A stretch of 64,000 nucleotides of DNA from contig NZ_JBHUGS010000002.1 of NCBI RefSeq assembly GCF_042682045.1, positions 124,001-188,000 of the forward strand, given 5' to 3'. Below the pieces are notes generated by a model, which worked only from the letters and a program-made list of their open reading frames with translations, was not told the origin of the DNA and did no database searches. This document shows, in pieces, positions 42,966-51,708 of the stretch. Both the position numbers and the translations under genes were made by a program. Every line of letters begins with the position of its first letter. The first letter of the stretch is position 1. The DNA comes from Sphingomonas_R arantia. Its GTDB lineage: Bacteria; Pseudomonadota; Alphaproteobacteria; Sphingomonadales; Sphingomonadaceae.

Positions 42966-44438
42966 TCAGGCGCCGACGCCGCGTTCGTGCGCCCAGACGA
43001 TCGCGGCGCTGCGTCGCTTGACGCCGATCTTGGCATAGAGCCGCGCGACGTGGTTGCGCACCGTGTTGCGTGAGAGGCCGAGTTTGTCGGCGATCGCGGC
43101 GTCGTCGAGATCCTGGCAGATCAGGTCGAGGACCTCGCGCTCGCGCTTGCTGAGGTCGGTCGGCGGGGCGGCGGCGGCCGTCCCGCGCGGGTTCCGGAGC
43201 GTGGCGAGCTTGTCCATGATCGAGCGGCTGAGCCAGTTGGCGTCCTTCATCACCGCCTCGATCGCCTCGACCAGTTCGAGTTCGCCGCGGCGGCGGGTGG
43301 AGATGTCCTGGTAAAGCCACAGGACGCAGGGCGCGCCGTCCACACTGATCCGTTCGGCGGAGACAAGGCAGTCCGCCGTCGCGCCGTTGCGGTGCAGCAG
43401 CCGGACGTCGTGCGCGCGGAAGCCGCCATGGTCGCGGATCCCCTGTTCCAGCGTGCGGCGTTGCGCGGCGTCGTTCCAGAGGTGGAGGTCGTCGGCGACG
43501 CGGCCGATGACGGACGGCGCGTCGTAGCCGGTCAGCGCGGTGAAGGCAGTGTTGACCTGCGTGATGCGGTTGTCGTCGCCCTGCGTCACGACCATCGCGA
43601 CCGGGGCCATTTCGAAGACCGAGACGAAGTGGCGTTCGCTGGCCTGGAGCGCGCGTTCCGCCTTTCGCCGCGGTTCGAGATCGGCGAAGGTGAACAGCAG
43701 GCAGTCCTCGTTCGCGACCTCGATCGGTTGGCCGGCCAGGACTACAAGCGTGCGGTCTCCGCCGGCGAGCGGGAGTTCCGCCTCGAGCTGCGGCACGGTG
43801 CGGCCGTTGGCGACGCGGTCCTTCACGTACGCCTTGCGGTCGACCTGGTCGAGGAAGTCGAAATCGAACAGCGTCTTGCCGACGATCTGGTCGTGGTCGT
43901 AGCCGGACAGATCGAGGAAGCCCTGGTTCACCAGGACGTAGCGCTGGTCCGCGACGCGAATGATGAGCGCGGGGGCGGGGTTGGCGTGGAACATCGCCTC
44001 GAACCGGTCCTCCGCATCGAACCGTTCGGTGACGTCGTTGATGACGAGGCCGAGGCAGTCGGGTTCGCCGCCGTCCTGGTCCATGACGATATCGCGGACC
44101 TGGTGGACCCAGCGCGGTTCGTCCGCGCCGACGGGTGACACCTCGACGATCAGGTCGGGGAAGCTCTCCCCCGCGAGAAGGCGGGTCAGCGGATAGTCGC
44201 GGCGGTGGAGCTTGTGGTGATCGCGGTAGCGCAGCGCGAAGCGGGTGGCGTAGTCGTCGACCGTCGCGCCGAGCTCGGCGAGTTCCTTCACGCCGTGCAT
44301 GCGGAGTGCGGCAGGGTTGGCGCTCAGGATCGTGCCGGTCGGGTCCATCAGGATGACGCCCTCCAGCAGGCCGGTCATCAACTGCTCCAGATGGTGGAGC
44401 GTGAGCGCGTGGAGCGGCTTTGGCTGGGGTTTGGTCAT
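42966..44438 (-). CDS. PAS-domain LuxR-type transcription regulator
   Basis: A 490-residue soluble regulator with three PAS domains (about 15-135, 145-255 and 265-395) and a LuxR helix-turn-helix (about 425-485: LSKREREVLDLICQDLDDAA, then DKLGLSRNTVRNHVARLYAK). It should bind a small ligand or cofactor and control genes directly. The ATG at 44438 is preferred over the TTG at 44447. It is divergent from the GlsB/YeaQ gene and precedes the GGDEF-EAL gene, so it may control both. Confidence 0.88.
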   Translation of the reverse strand: MTKPQPKPLHALTLHHLEQLMTGLLEGVILMDPTGTILSANPAALRMHGVKELAELGATVDDYATRFALRYRDHHKLHRRDYPLTRLLAGESFPDLIVEVSPVGADEPRWVHQVRDIVMDQDGGEPDCLGLVINDVTERFDAEDRFEAMFHANPAPALIIRVADQRYVLVNQGFLDLSGYDHDQIVGKTLFDFDFLDQVDRKAYVKDRVANGRTVPQLEAELPLAGGDRTLVVLAGQPIEVANEDCLLFTFADLEPRRKAERALQASERHFVSVFEMAPVAMVVTQGDDNRITQVNTAFTALTGYDAPSVIGRVADDLHLWNDAAQRRTLEQGIRDHGGFRAHDVRLLHRNGATADCLVSAERISVDGAPCVLWLYQDISTRRRGELELVEAIEAVMKDANWLSRSIMDKLATLRNPRGTAAAAPPTDLSKREREVLDLICQDLDDAAIADKLGLSRNTVRNHVARLYAKIGVKRRSAAIVWAHERGVGA

Positions 44439-44490
44439 GGAGACCAAGCGCGGGACGGGGGGCGGGGTTCCGTACCCACGCGAGACGGAT

Positions 44491-44507
44491 GTACCAATCG
44501 AGTTGGT
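44491..44507. promoter_or_regulatory. Inverted repeat GTACCAA-N-TTGGT in a divergent promoter
   Basis: The sequence GTACCAATCGAGTTGGT contains ACCAA/TTGGT arms (44493-44497 and 44503-44507) around five bases. It lies between the PAS-LuxR gene and the rightward GlsB/YeaQ gene. A related GTACCAA word occurs at 44584-44590, and its reverse-complement-like TTGGTGTACC at 42933-42942 upstream of the GGDEF-EAL gene. This may be an operator of the LuxR-type protein; it is a weak prediction. Confidence 0.35.
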
Positions 44508-44611
44508 GTCTCGGTACTAACCGCCAAATTCCGTTCGTCGAACGAAACTGAACTTCCCGGCGTCACGGTCTGTTGATGCTGCTGTACCAATACCCAAACA
44601 GGAGCAAAACC

Positions 44612-44881
44612 ATGAACCTCATCATTCTTCTCATCGTCGGCGGCATCATCGGCTGGGTCGCCAGCATGATCATGCGGACCGATGGCCAGCAGGGCATCTT
44701 CCTCAACATCGTCGTCGGGATCGTCGGCGCGGTGCTCGCCGGCTTCATCATCACGCCGTTCTTCGGCGGTGCATCGATCATGGACGGCGCGCTGAACATC
44801 CAGTCGATCCTCATCTCGCTGGTCGGCGCGGTGATCCTGCTGGCGATCGTCAACATGTTCCGTCGCGGTTCGGTCCGCTGA
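44612..44881 (+). CDS. GlsB/YeaQ/YmgE family membrane protein
   Basis: An 89-residue protein of the transglycosylase-associated (GlsB/YeaQ) family with three membrane helices (LIILLIVGGIIGWVASMIM, IVVGIVGAVLAGFIITPFF and ISLVGAVILLAIVNMF). Members are small stress-related membrane proteins of unclear function. The ATG at 44612 has an AGGAG site (CAGGAGCAAAACC). The promoter region is shared with the divergent PAS-LuxR gene. Confidence 0.9.
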   Translation: MNLIILLIVGGIIGWVASMIMRTDGQQGIFLNIVVGIVGAVLAGFIITPFFGGASIMDGALNIQSILISLVGAVILLAIVNMFRRGSVR

Positions 44882-44893
44882 TCGGACGATCCG

Positions 44894-45727
44894 TCAGAAC
44901 GTGATCGACAGCAGCCAGCTGAGCACCAGGCGTTGTAACGCGATACGGTGATCCGAGTAGCTGTGATCGGTCTGAAGATGCGATCGGGACATGGTCCCGG
45001 TCGCATTTTTCATGGCGGCGGCCAGCGCGTCGCTGCCGGGGGTGAAACCGTCGTCCGACGTGCAGAGCAGGAGCGGGCGGTCTTCGAGTGCGGGGGCGTA
45101 GTTTTTGAGGTGGAGATCGTCTGCGTGCGAGGCGGCTTCTGTTGCGAGCGCCTGCGGCGATGTGTGTGCGAGGATTTGCAGTCCTCTGCTGGTGCCGACA
45201 GTTTCATCCACGACCTCTACCGCTTTCTCCTCGGGCAGTTCGCCGAAGGCGCTGCCGAGGTCGGCGGCGGAGATCAGCGCGACGGCGCGGATGGTCGGGC
45301 GGTTGGCGGCGACGTGCGCGGCGATGAAGCCGCCCATGCTGTGGCCGATGACGACGAGCCTGTCCCGGTCGATGCGCAGCGCGGTCGCGTCGCGGAGCCA
45401 GTCGTGGACGGTCAGCGCATCGGCGATGCAGTTGGCAAACGAGAAGGCGCCGGGGCTGCCCCAGGACCCGCGATAGTGGAAGGTCAGGACGTTCCAGCCG
45501 GCGCGGCGGAGCGACTGGGCGAGGTCGACATTCTGTTCGTTGCCGGGCAGGCCGTGGAGCAGCAGGACGGTCGGATGCGGGCCGCGGCCGGCGGCGGTGT
45601 AGAGCAGTGCGTTGAGCGTTTCGCCGCCGCTCGCGATCGCCTGCGCCAGCGTTTCGGCGGGGTGGTCCGCGTCCTGCGACGGGTCCTGCGTCAGGGCGTG
45701 TTCGACCGCGACGGCGACGGCGTTCAT
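44894..45727 (-). CDS. Alpha/beta hydrolase
   Basis: A 277-residue serine hydrolase. The oxyanion-hole region LLLHGLPGNEQN, the nucleophile elbow VIGHSMGG, and an Asp-containing end (CTSDDGFTPGS) with a His near the C-terminus (DHSYSD) are recognisable. The fold and the phrase FHYRGSWGS recall dienelactone-hydrolase-like esterases. The ATG at 45727 overlaps the stop of the dehydrogenase gene upstream (ATGA), so it may deacylate or hydrolyse a compound linked to a 2-hydroxy acid; this is inference. Confidence 0.82.
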   Translation of the reverse strand: MNAVAVAVEHALTQDPSQDADHPAETLAQAIASGGETLNALLYTAAGRGPHPTVLLLHGLPGNEQNVDLAQSLRRAGWNVLTFHYRGSWGSPGAFSFANCIADALTVHDWLRDATALRIDRDRLVVIGHSMGGFIAAHVAANRPTIRAVALISAADLGSAFGELPEEKAVEVVDETVGTSRGLQILAHTSPQALATEAASHADDLHLKNYAPALEDRPLLLCTSDDGFTPGSDALAAAMKNATGTMSRSHLQTDHSYSDHRIALQRLVLSWLLSITF

Positions 45728-46653
45728 CAATCGATCCCGGCGAGCGTTTTGCGCAGCGTGTCGGCCGAGGCGAGGAGCGCGGTGCGTTCGTTGGCGGAGA
45801 GGTCCGGCGTCAGGACGCGCAGCACGCCGGCCGCGCCGATCAGGCAGGGGAGGCTGAGATAGACGTCGTCGATGCCGTACTGGCCGGTGACACGGGTCGC
45901 GATCGGGAGCACGACGCGCTCGTCACGCTGGACCGCTTCGCAGATCCGCACGATCGCGCTGGCGACGCCGAACGAGGTGTAGCCCTTGCCGTGGTTGATC
46001 GCGTAGCCGGCGCGCATAACGTCGTTGGCGATCGCGGCACGATCGAAGGGTTGTTCCCCGAGAAACTGCTCGAGCGTGAGACCGCCGATCCGGACGGTGG
46101 AATAGGCCACGACCTCGCTGTCGCCATGTTCGCCGAGCACCATGGCATCGACCGCGCCGGGTGCGACGCCGAGCTGTTCGGCGATGCGCTTACGGAAGCG
46201 GTTGCTGTCGAGCAGCGTGCCTGTGCCGATCACCCGTTCCGGCGGCAGGCCGGATGCGTCCTGTGCGACCTGCGTCATGGCGTCGACCGGGTTGGACGAT
46301 ACGACCAACACGCCGTCGAAGCCGGCGGCCATGGCGTCGGCGATGCAGGCGCGGACGATCGCGGCGCTTTTGCTGGCGATCGAAGTGCGGGTTTCGTCGC
46401 CGTGCGTCGCGGCGCCGGCGGTGAGAACGAGGATGTCGGCGGACCGCGTATCGGCATAGTCGCCGGCCCAGATCCGCGCGGGGCGGGCGATGGCGTTGGC
46501 GTCCGCGATGTCGGTCGCCTCGGCCACGGCGCGGTCGGCGTCCTTGTCGATGATCACGATTTCGGTGAACAGGCCGCTGAGCATCAGCGCGTAGGCGGCG
46601 GTGGCACCGACATTGCCGGCACCGACGATGGCGACGCGGGACGAAACGGACAT
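45727..46653 (-). CDS. NAD-dependent lactate/malate dehydrogenase-family enzyme
   Basis: A 308-residue L-2-hydroxyacid dehydrogenase. The Rossmann motif VAIVGAGNVGATAAYAL, the catalytic histidine block GEHGDSEVVAYS and GTGTLLDSNRFR place it in the LDH/MDH superfamily, nearest to L-lactate dehydrogenases. The mobile loop reads AGAATHGDETR, where lactate dehydrogenases usually have Gln (QKPGETR) and malate dehydrogenases Arg; here a Thr is at the discriminating position. A 2-hydroxyacid with an unusual side chain is therefore possible. Start ATG at 46653; it forms a two-gene operon with the alpha/beta hydrolase. Confidence 0.85.
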   Translation of the reverse strand: MSVSSRVAIVGAGNVGATAAYALMLSGLFTEIVIIDKDADRAVAEATDIADANAIARPARIWAGDYADTRSADILVLTAGAATHGDETRTSIASKSAAIVRACIADAMAAGFDGVLVVSSNPVDAMTQVAQDASGLPPERVIGTGTLLDSNRFRKRIAEQLGVAPGAVDAMVLGEHGDSEVVAYSTVRIGGLTLEQFLGEQPFDRAAIANDVMRAGYAINHGKGYTSFGVASAIVRICEAVQRDERVVLPIATRVTGQYGIDDVYLSLPCLIGAAGVLRVLTPDLSANERTALLASADTLRKTLAGID

Positions 46654-46885
46654 GCGATGATCCTTGGGTTTTGCGGGCGGCGCGAACGGATGGGCCCCGC
46701 TTATGGTGCCGAACTACTACACGCGAACAATCGGCATGCGGCGAAGGTTCATGCCGCCACGCGGGTCGAGTGCTTCCGCGGCCGGCATGCCGCGACGTTG
46801 TCGGGGCATAACCGCGGGTGATCGGTCGCTTGACTGGCGGGCGGGATGCCCCGACGCTCCCGGTCTTGCGATCTGCGGAGCAGCC

Positions 46886-48388
46886 ATGACCGATCTTGCC
46901 GCGAGCGCGGTTCATTCCGACGAGAGCGCGAAGCCCGCGACCGACCGGCGCGGCATGTTGCTGTACGGGTTGCTCGGGTTCGCCGCGGGGCTGCCATTCT
47001 ACATGTTCTCAACCGTGCTGGTGCTGCGGTTGCAGGCGCATGGCGTGGCGCTGACGGTGCTCGGGTTCTTTGCCTGGGTGCAGTTGCTGCCGACGCTGAA
47101 GTTCGTGTGGGCGCCGTTGCTGGACCGGTACGATATCCCCGGGTTCGGGCGGTACTGGGGCAAGCGGCGCGGCTGGATCATGCTGGCGCAGCTCGGCATC
47201 TTCAGCGCGATGATCGCGATGGCGGCGACGTCGGACGATGCGAACCTGGCGGTGACGGCGTTGTTCGCGGTGCTGCTCGCATTCTGGACAACGACGCTGG
47301 AGGTGGCGGCCGATGCCTGGCGGATCGAGCTGTATCCCTCGCAGGAGCAGCAGGGTCCGATCGTCGCGGCGAACCTGTGGGGATATCGCAGTGCGATGGT
47401 GGCGGCGGGGAGCGGCGCGTTGCTGATCGCGGCGGTCGGCGGCTGGGCGCTGTCCTATCTGCTGATCGCGGCGGCGGCGTTGCTGCCGTTCCCGATCCTG
47501 GTCGCGATGCGCGCGGATGGCGGCGGGACCGGGGGGCGGGCGACGGCGCTGACGACCGGGTTGGTCGCGAGTGCGGTGATCTTGGGGGCGGCGCTTGCGG
47601 TGACCGCGGGGGTCGGCTGGGTGTTGCTGGCGATCGCGGCGCGGGCGGGGATCGACGCGGGCAGCAACGTGACGCCGTGGGTGCTCGGGCTGTGCATGCT
47701 GCCGTTCGTGGCGATGGCGATCGCGCTGCCGCGGATCCGGCGGTCGACGTCGGACTCGGCGCTGCGGACGTCGACGGTGCTGGGGCCTTATGTCGATTTC
47801 TTCTGGCGCTACGGCTACGCGGCGGTCCTGCTGATGATATTCGTGTCGCTGTACCGGATGGGCGACGTGCTGGCGCTGAACCTGTCGAAACCGATGATCA
47901 AGGGGCTGGGCTATTCATTGACGCAGATCGGGCGGGCGGACAGCCTGGTCGCGCTCGCGGCGAGCGTGCTGGGCGTCGGGCTGGGCGGGCTGATGGCGGC
48001 GAGGCGTCCGATGGCGTGGGCGCTGGCGGTGGGCGCGGTGGTCGCGGCGATCGGCAATTTCGGGTTCGTCTGGCTGGCGCATCAGCGGGTGGACGAGGGG
48101 TTGTTGTATCTGGCGACCGCGGCGGACCAGTTCGGCAACGGGTTCGCAGGGGCGGTGTTCGTCGTCTATCTCTCGCTGCTGGTGAACCCGCGTTATCCGG
48201 GGGCGCAATATGCATTCCTGACCGGGTTCGCGTTCCTGCTGCCGCGGCTGCTGGCCGGGGCGGGCGGCGCGATGGTGGGGGCGATCGGCTATGACGGGTT
48301 CTTCCTGCTGTCGGGCATCGTGAGCCTGGCGGCGCTCCTGTTCGTGCCGGCGCTGTCGCAGGTCAGGGCGCGGAGCGAAGCGGCATGA
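46886..48388 (+). CDS. ampG: AmpG-type muropeptide permease
   Basis: A 500-residue MFS transporter of the AmpG family, which brings anhydro-muropeptides from the periplasm into the cytoplasm for cell-wall recycling. Twelve to fourteen helices; signatures include GLLGFAAGLPFYMFSTVLVL, LKFVWAPLLDRYDIPG, ADAWRIELYPSQEQQ and GGLMAARRP. I chose the ATG at 46886 because it begins just before the first helix and has a GGAG site; the open frame reaches further upstream. It overlaps the following serine hydrolase gene (ATGA). Its location with murQ, dacB and the D-Glu genes supports a murein-salvage role. Confidence 0.9.
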   Translation: MTDLAASAVHSDESAKPATDRRGMLLYGLLGFAAGLPFYMFSTVLVLRLQAHGVALTVLGFFAWVQLLPTLKFVWAPLLDRYDIPGFGRYWGKRRGWIMLAQLGIFSAMIAMAATSDDANLAVTALFAVLLAFWTTTLEVAADAWRIELYPSQEQQGPIVAANLWGYRSAMVAAGSGALLIAAVGGWALSYLLIAAAALLPFPILVAMRADGGGTGGRATALTTGLVASAVILGAALAVTAGVGWVLLAIAARAGIDAGSNVTPWVLGLCMLPFVAMAIALPRIRRSTSDSALRTSTVLGPYVDFFWRYGYAAVLLMIFVSLYRMGDVLALNLSKPMIKGLGYSLTQIGRADSLVALAASVLGVGLGGLMAARRPMAWALAVGAVVAAIGNFGFVWLAHQRVDEGLLYLATAADQFGNGFAGAVFVVYLSLLVNPRYPGAQYAFLTGFAFLLPRLLAGAGGAMVGAIGYDGFFLLSGIVSLAALLFVPALSQVRARSEAA

Positions 48389-49401
48389 TGCGCGATCTTG
48401 AAGTGGTAGCCGATGCGGCGTTCGGCGCGGCCGCCGCGCACGTTGCGGACGGGCGGATCCCGGGCGCGGTGCTGGGGATCGTCACGGCCGACGGCGCGCG
48501 CGCGGTGCGGGTGGCCGGACTGGCGCAGCGCATGCCGGCGGCGGAGGTGCTGACCGCGGGCCACTGGTTCGACCTGGCGTCGGTCAGCAAGGTGATCGCG
48601 ACGACGACGTTCGTGCTGCGGCTGGCGGACGAGGGGCGGATCGACCTGGACCGGCCGCTGACCGATGCGATCCCGGACCTGCGGCAATATGATGTGGCGG
48701 GGGCGGCGGAGCGGCGGCTGACGTTCCGCGACTGTCTGGTCCACCGGACGTTCCTGCCGGCGGTGGAGCCGATCTACACCTATGGCGACGATCCCGTGCG
48801 GCTGCGGGCGTTCGTGTTGCAGCGGGAATGGCGGCATGGGCCGCCGGTCTATTCGGACATCAATTTCATCCTGCTGGGCATCGCGGTGGAGCGGCTGACG
48901 GGCGCGGGGCTGGATGCGTTGCCGCTGGGCGCGGGCCTGAGCTGGGGGCCGCCGCCGGGGCCGGCGGTCGCGACCGAGTTTTGCCAGTGGCGCGGTCGCG
49001 TGTTGTCGGGCGAGGTGCATGACGAGAATTGCGCCGCGATGGGCAGGCGGACGGGGCATGCCGGGCTGTTCGGGACGGTCGATGGCGTGCTCGGCTACGC
49101 GCGAGGGCTACTCGACGGGAGCGGGGCGACGCCGGGGATGCTCGCGCAGATGCGGACGCCGATCGAGGGGCACCGGACCGCGGGGTGGGAGATCCGCTAT
49201 CCGGGTTGGTCCGGCGGGCAAAGCTGTTCGGCAACGACGATCGGCCATACCGGGTTCACCGGGACCGGCTTGTGGGTGGATTTCGATCGCGGGGTGGCCT
49301 GGACCTTGCTGACCAACCGGGTGCATCCGACACGGCATTTCGACAGCGGGATCTTTGCGCTGCGACAGGTGACCGGGGATGCGCTGGTTGCTGCTTTTTA
49401 G
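48385..49401 (+). CDS. Beta-lactamase-fold serine hydrolase
   Basis: A 338-residue class-C/PBP-fold protein. The S-x-x-K motif is SVSK (S66-K69), the second motif is YSD (Y156, in PVYSDIN) and the third is HTG (IGHTGFTGTG). There is no signal peptide, so it may act in the cytoplasm on muropeptides or D-Ala peptides delivered by AmpG; some relatives are esterases. Four-base overlap with ampG indicates one transcript. Similar serine hydrolases accompany murein-recycling genes in other bacteria (E. coli YfeW near murQ is an analogy, not a match that I could verify). Confidence 0.82.
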   Translation: MMRDLEVVADAAFGAAAAHVADGRIPGAVLGIVTADGARAVRVAGLAQRMPAAEVLTAGHWFDLASVSKVIATTTFVLRLADEGRIDLDRPLTDAIPDLRQYDVAGAAERRLTFRDCLVHRTFLPAVEPIYTYGDDPVRLRAFVLQREWRHGPPVYSDINFILLGIAVERLTGAGLDALPLGAGLSWGPPPGPAVATEFCQWRGRVLSGEVHDENCAAMGRRTGHAGLFGTVDGVLGYARGLLDGSGATPGMLAQMRTPIEGHRTAGWEIRYPGWSGGQSCSATTIGHTGFTGTGLWVDFDRGVAWTLLTNRVHPTRHFDSGIFALRQVTGDALVAAF

Positions 49402-49414
49402 GTTTGGATGGGGG

Positions 49415-50824
49415 TTAGTTGGCGGCAGCTAACGCCAGCAGCGCTTGATCGACCGCGGCCGTCGCCGAGGCGTTGCTGGGCATGTCGTTGGCGAGGGCGG
49501 AGAAGGTGAGCGTGCGGCCGCGGGCGGTGGTGAGGAAGCCGGAGAGCGCGCTCGCGGCGTTGAGGGTGCCGGTCTTGGCGGTGATCCTGCCCTCCAGCGC
49601 GGTGCCGCGGAAGCGGCGGGCGAGGGTGCCGTCGGTGCCGCCGATCGGGAGGGTGGTGCGCCAGGCCGGGCCCCAGGGCTGGGTCTGCGTCCAGCGGAGG
49701 AAGCGGACCGCGGCGCGCGGGGTGAGGCGGTTGTAGCTCGACATGCCCGAGCCGTCGGCGAAGTCGTAGGTCCAGCGTGGGACGTTTGCGGTGTCGATCT
49801 GCCTGGCAACCGTGGCGCGGCCGTCGGCGACCGAACCGGTGCCGGTGACCGCCCCGACACGCCGGAGCAGGAGTTCGGCGTGGAGGTTTTGGCTGACCTT
49901 GTTGGTGGTGCGCAGGTCGTCTGCGAGCGGTGGTGGGGTCAGGCGGGCGAGGATTGGTCGGGCGGGGGCGTGCGGGGCGGGGGCAGTGCCGCGGGTTGCG
50001 GGATCGTCGATTGGGGAGAGCGGGCGGTGGCGCGTGGCGATGGTGCCGGTGACGCGGACGCCGAGCGTGCGGAGCAGGGCTGCGAGTTGCCAGGCGGCGC
50101 GGTGGGCGGGGTCGTCGAGGCCGACGGTGAGCGTTTCGGGCGGGCTGCCCGCCGGGATCGTGCCGGTGATGCGGAGCGTGTCGTCGCCGGGGGCGCGGGT
50201 GACAGACAGCGCCGCGACGGTGCCGGCGGTCGTCGCGCGGTTGACGATGCGGTAGTAGCCGTCTCCGGTGATCGTCGGGGCCGCGCCGGGGGTGGCGGGG
50301 GCGACGGTGACGGTCAGGACATTGTCGTCGATGGTGAGCGCGGAGACGGCGGTGCCCGAGCGGGAGGGCATGTTGTTCCAGCTCATGCCGAGCGGCCAGC
50401 GTTCGTCGGGGAACGCGCTGTCGTCTCCCACCACGTCGTGGACGATACGGGTCTTTGCCGCGACCGCGCGGGCCAGGTCGATCAGGCAGTCGGTGATGCA
50501 GTCCGCGGCGCTGGACAGGCGGGCGTCGCCGTGGCCGGTGAGCACGACGCCGCGGCCCTCCAGCCGGACGGTCGCGCCGCCGGCGGTGTCCGGGCCTTGC
50601 GTGTCGAGCAGCGCGAAGGCGGCGGCGGTGGTGAAGAGCTTGGTGTTGGAGGCGGGGACGAAGCGGTCGTCGGGACGGATCGCGACGATCTCGCGGCCGG
50701 TGTCGTCCACCGCGACGAGGCCGATGCGGGTGCCGGGGCCGGCGGTGGCGAGCGCCTGGGCGACCGGGTCGGGCGGGCTGGCGGCGGCGAGCAGGACCGA
50801 GGCGAGCGCGAGCAGGAGGCGCAT
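49415..50824 (-). CDS. dacB: D-alanyl-D-alanine carboxypeptidase/endopeptidase (PBP4 type)
   Basis: A 469-residue peptidase-S13 protein with a short signal peptide (MRLLLALASVLLAAASP). Catalytic motifs are S59-x-x-K62 (PASNTKLF), S363-Y-N365 (MSSYNRL) and K417-T-G (TAKTGTLN). It removes terminal D-Ala and cuts D-Ala-mDAP cross-links in periplasmic murein. The start ATG at 50824 overlaps the LysR stop, so it is the last gene of a five-gene leftward operon (DUF1611, epimerase, symporter, LysR, dacB). The operon context is unusual for a PBP4 and suggests release of D-amino-acid peptides for use. Confidence 0.92.
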   Translation of the reverse strand: MRLLLALASVLLAAASPPDPVAQALATAGPGTRIGLVAVDDTGREIVAIRPDDRFVPASNTKLFTTAAAFALLDTQGPDTAGGATVRLEGRGVVLTGHGDARLSSAADCITDCLIDLARAVAAKTRIVHDVVGDDSAFPDERWPLGMSWNNMPSRSGTAVSALTIDDNVLTVTVAPATPGAAPTITGDGYYRIVNRATTAGTVAALSVTRAPGDDTLRITGTIPAGSPPETLTVGLDDPAHRAAWQLAALLRTLGVRVTGTIATRHRPLSPIDDPATRGTAPAPHAPARPILARLTPPPLADDLRTTNKVSQNLHAELLLRRVGAVTGTGSVADGRATVARQIDTANVPRWTYDFADGSGMSSYNRLTPRAAVRFLRWTQTQPWGPAWRTTLPIGGTDGTLARRFRGTALEGRITAKTGTLNAASALSGFLTTARGRTLTFSALANDMPSNASATAAVDQALLALAAAN

Positions 50825-51708
50825 CACGGCGCCTCGATCACGTCGCTGAGCAGCGCGAGGAATTCGCTGGCCAGTGCGCTGGGTGGGCGGTCGAGCAGGT
50901 GCATGGCGTGGACGTCGAAGGTGAGCGGGGGCTTGAGCGAGCGGACGGAGAGGCCGGGGGCGATCGACGCGTCGGCGGTGAAGCTGTCGACGACGGTCAG
51001 CCCGACGCCGGCGCGGACGAGCGCGGCGGCGATGTAGAAGGTGCGGGCCGACGCGACCTCGTCCAGGTCGAGCGCGAGCCTTTCGAGTTCGGTGCTGAAC
51101 AGCTGGCCGATCGGGCCGCTGGCAGCGAGAGTGATGAACGGGCGGCCGACGAGCTGCGCCAGTTCGAGCCGGGCCGGGGCGTCGGGCATGTCCTCCTCGC
51201 GGTAGAGCACGACCAGTTCGCCCTCGCCCAGCCAGACCTGACCGAGCGGGGCGCCGCGCGGAACCTCCGCGGCGATCGCGATGTCGGTTTCGCGTTCGTA
51301 GAGCTTGCGGAGGAGGTCGTCGTGATGGACCGTCTGGAGGTCGAACCGGACGTCGGGGCGGATCTTGAGGAAGCGCGATACGGCGGTAGGCAGCGCGCCG
51401 AGTGCGAGGCTGGGTAGTGCGGAGATGCGCAGCGTGGTGCCCGCGCCGGCGCGCAGGTTGCGTCCCGCCTCGCGCAGTGCGCGGACGCGTTCCTGGATAT
51501 TGGCGACATCGCCGAAAAGGGCGTGCGCGTCCTCGGTGGGGACGAGGCGGCTGTTGGTGCGCTGGAACAGTTCGAAGCCGAGGAGGGTCTCGGCATGGCG
51601 CAGCGTTTTCGACACCGAGGGTTGCGAGATGTGGAGCGCGCGGGCGGCGGCGCTGACCGATCCGTTGACGTAGACCGCGTGGAAGATTTCGATGTGGCGC
51701 AGGTTCAT
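50824..51708 (-). CDS. LysR-family transcription regulator
   Basis: A 294-residue regulator. The N-terminal winged helix-turn-helix (NGSVSAAARALHISQPSVSK) is typical, followed by an effector domain of about 200 residues (starting near LRISALPSLALGA). It is encoded inside the dgc-symporter-dacB operon, joined by ATGA overlaps on both sides, so it probably controls its own operon. D-glutamate, N-acetyl-D-glutamate or a murein peptide are plausible ligands, by inference only. Confidence 0.9.
   Translation of the reverse strand: MNLRHIEIFHAVYVNGSVSAAARALHISQPSVSKTLRHAETLLGFELFQRTNSRLVPTEDAHALFGDVANIQERVRALREAGRNLRAGAGTTLRISALPSLALGALPTAVSRFLKIRPDVRFDLQTVHHDDLLRKLYERETDIAIAAEVPRGAPLGQVWLGEGELVVLYREEDMPDAPARLELAQLVGRPFITLAASGPIGQLFSTELERLALDLDEVASARTFYIAAALVRAGVGLTVVDSFTADASIAPGLSVRSLKPPLTFDVHAMHLLDRPPSALASEFLALLSDVIEAP

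Noticed and set aside
44545..44580. Possible EcfG promoter before the GlsB/YeaQ gene
   Set aside because: The sequence has GAACTT and TGTTGA but lacks a proper GGAAC box at the right spacing.
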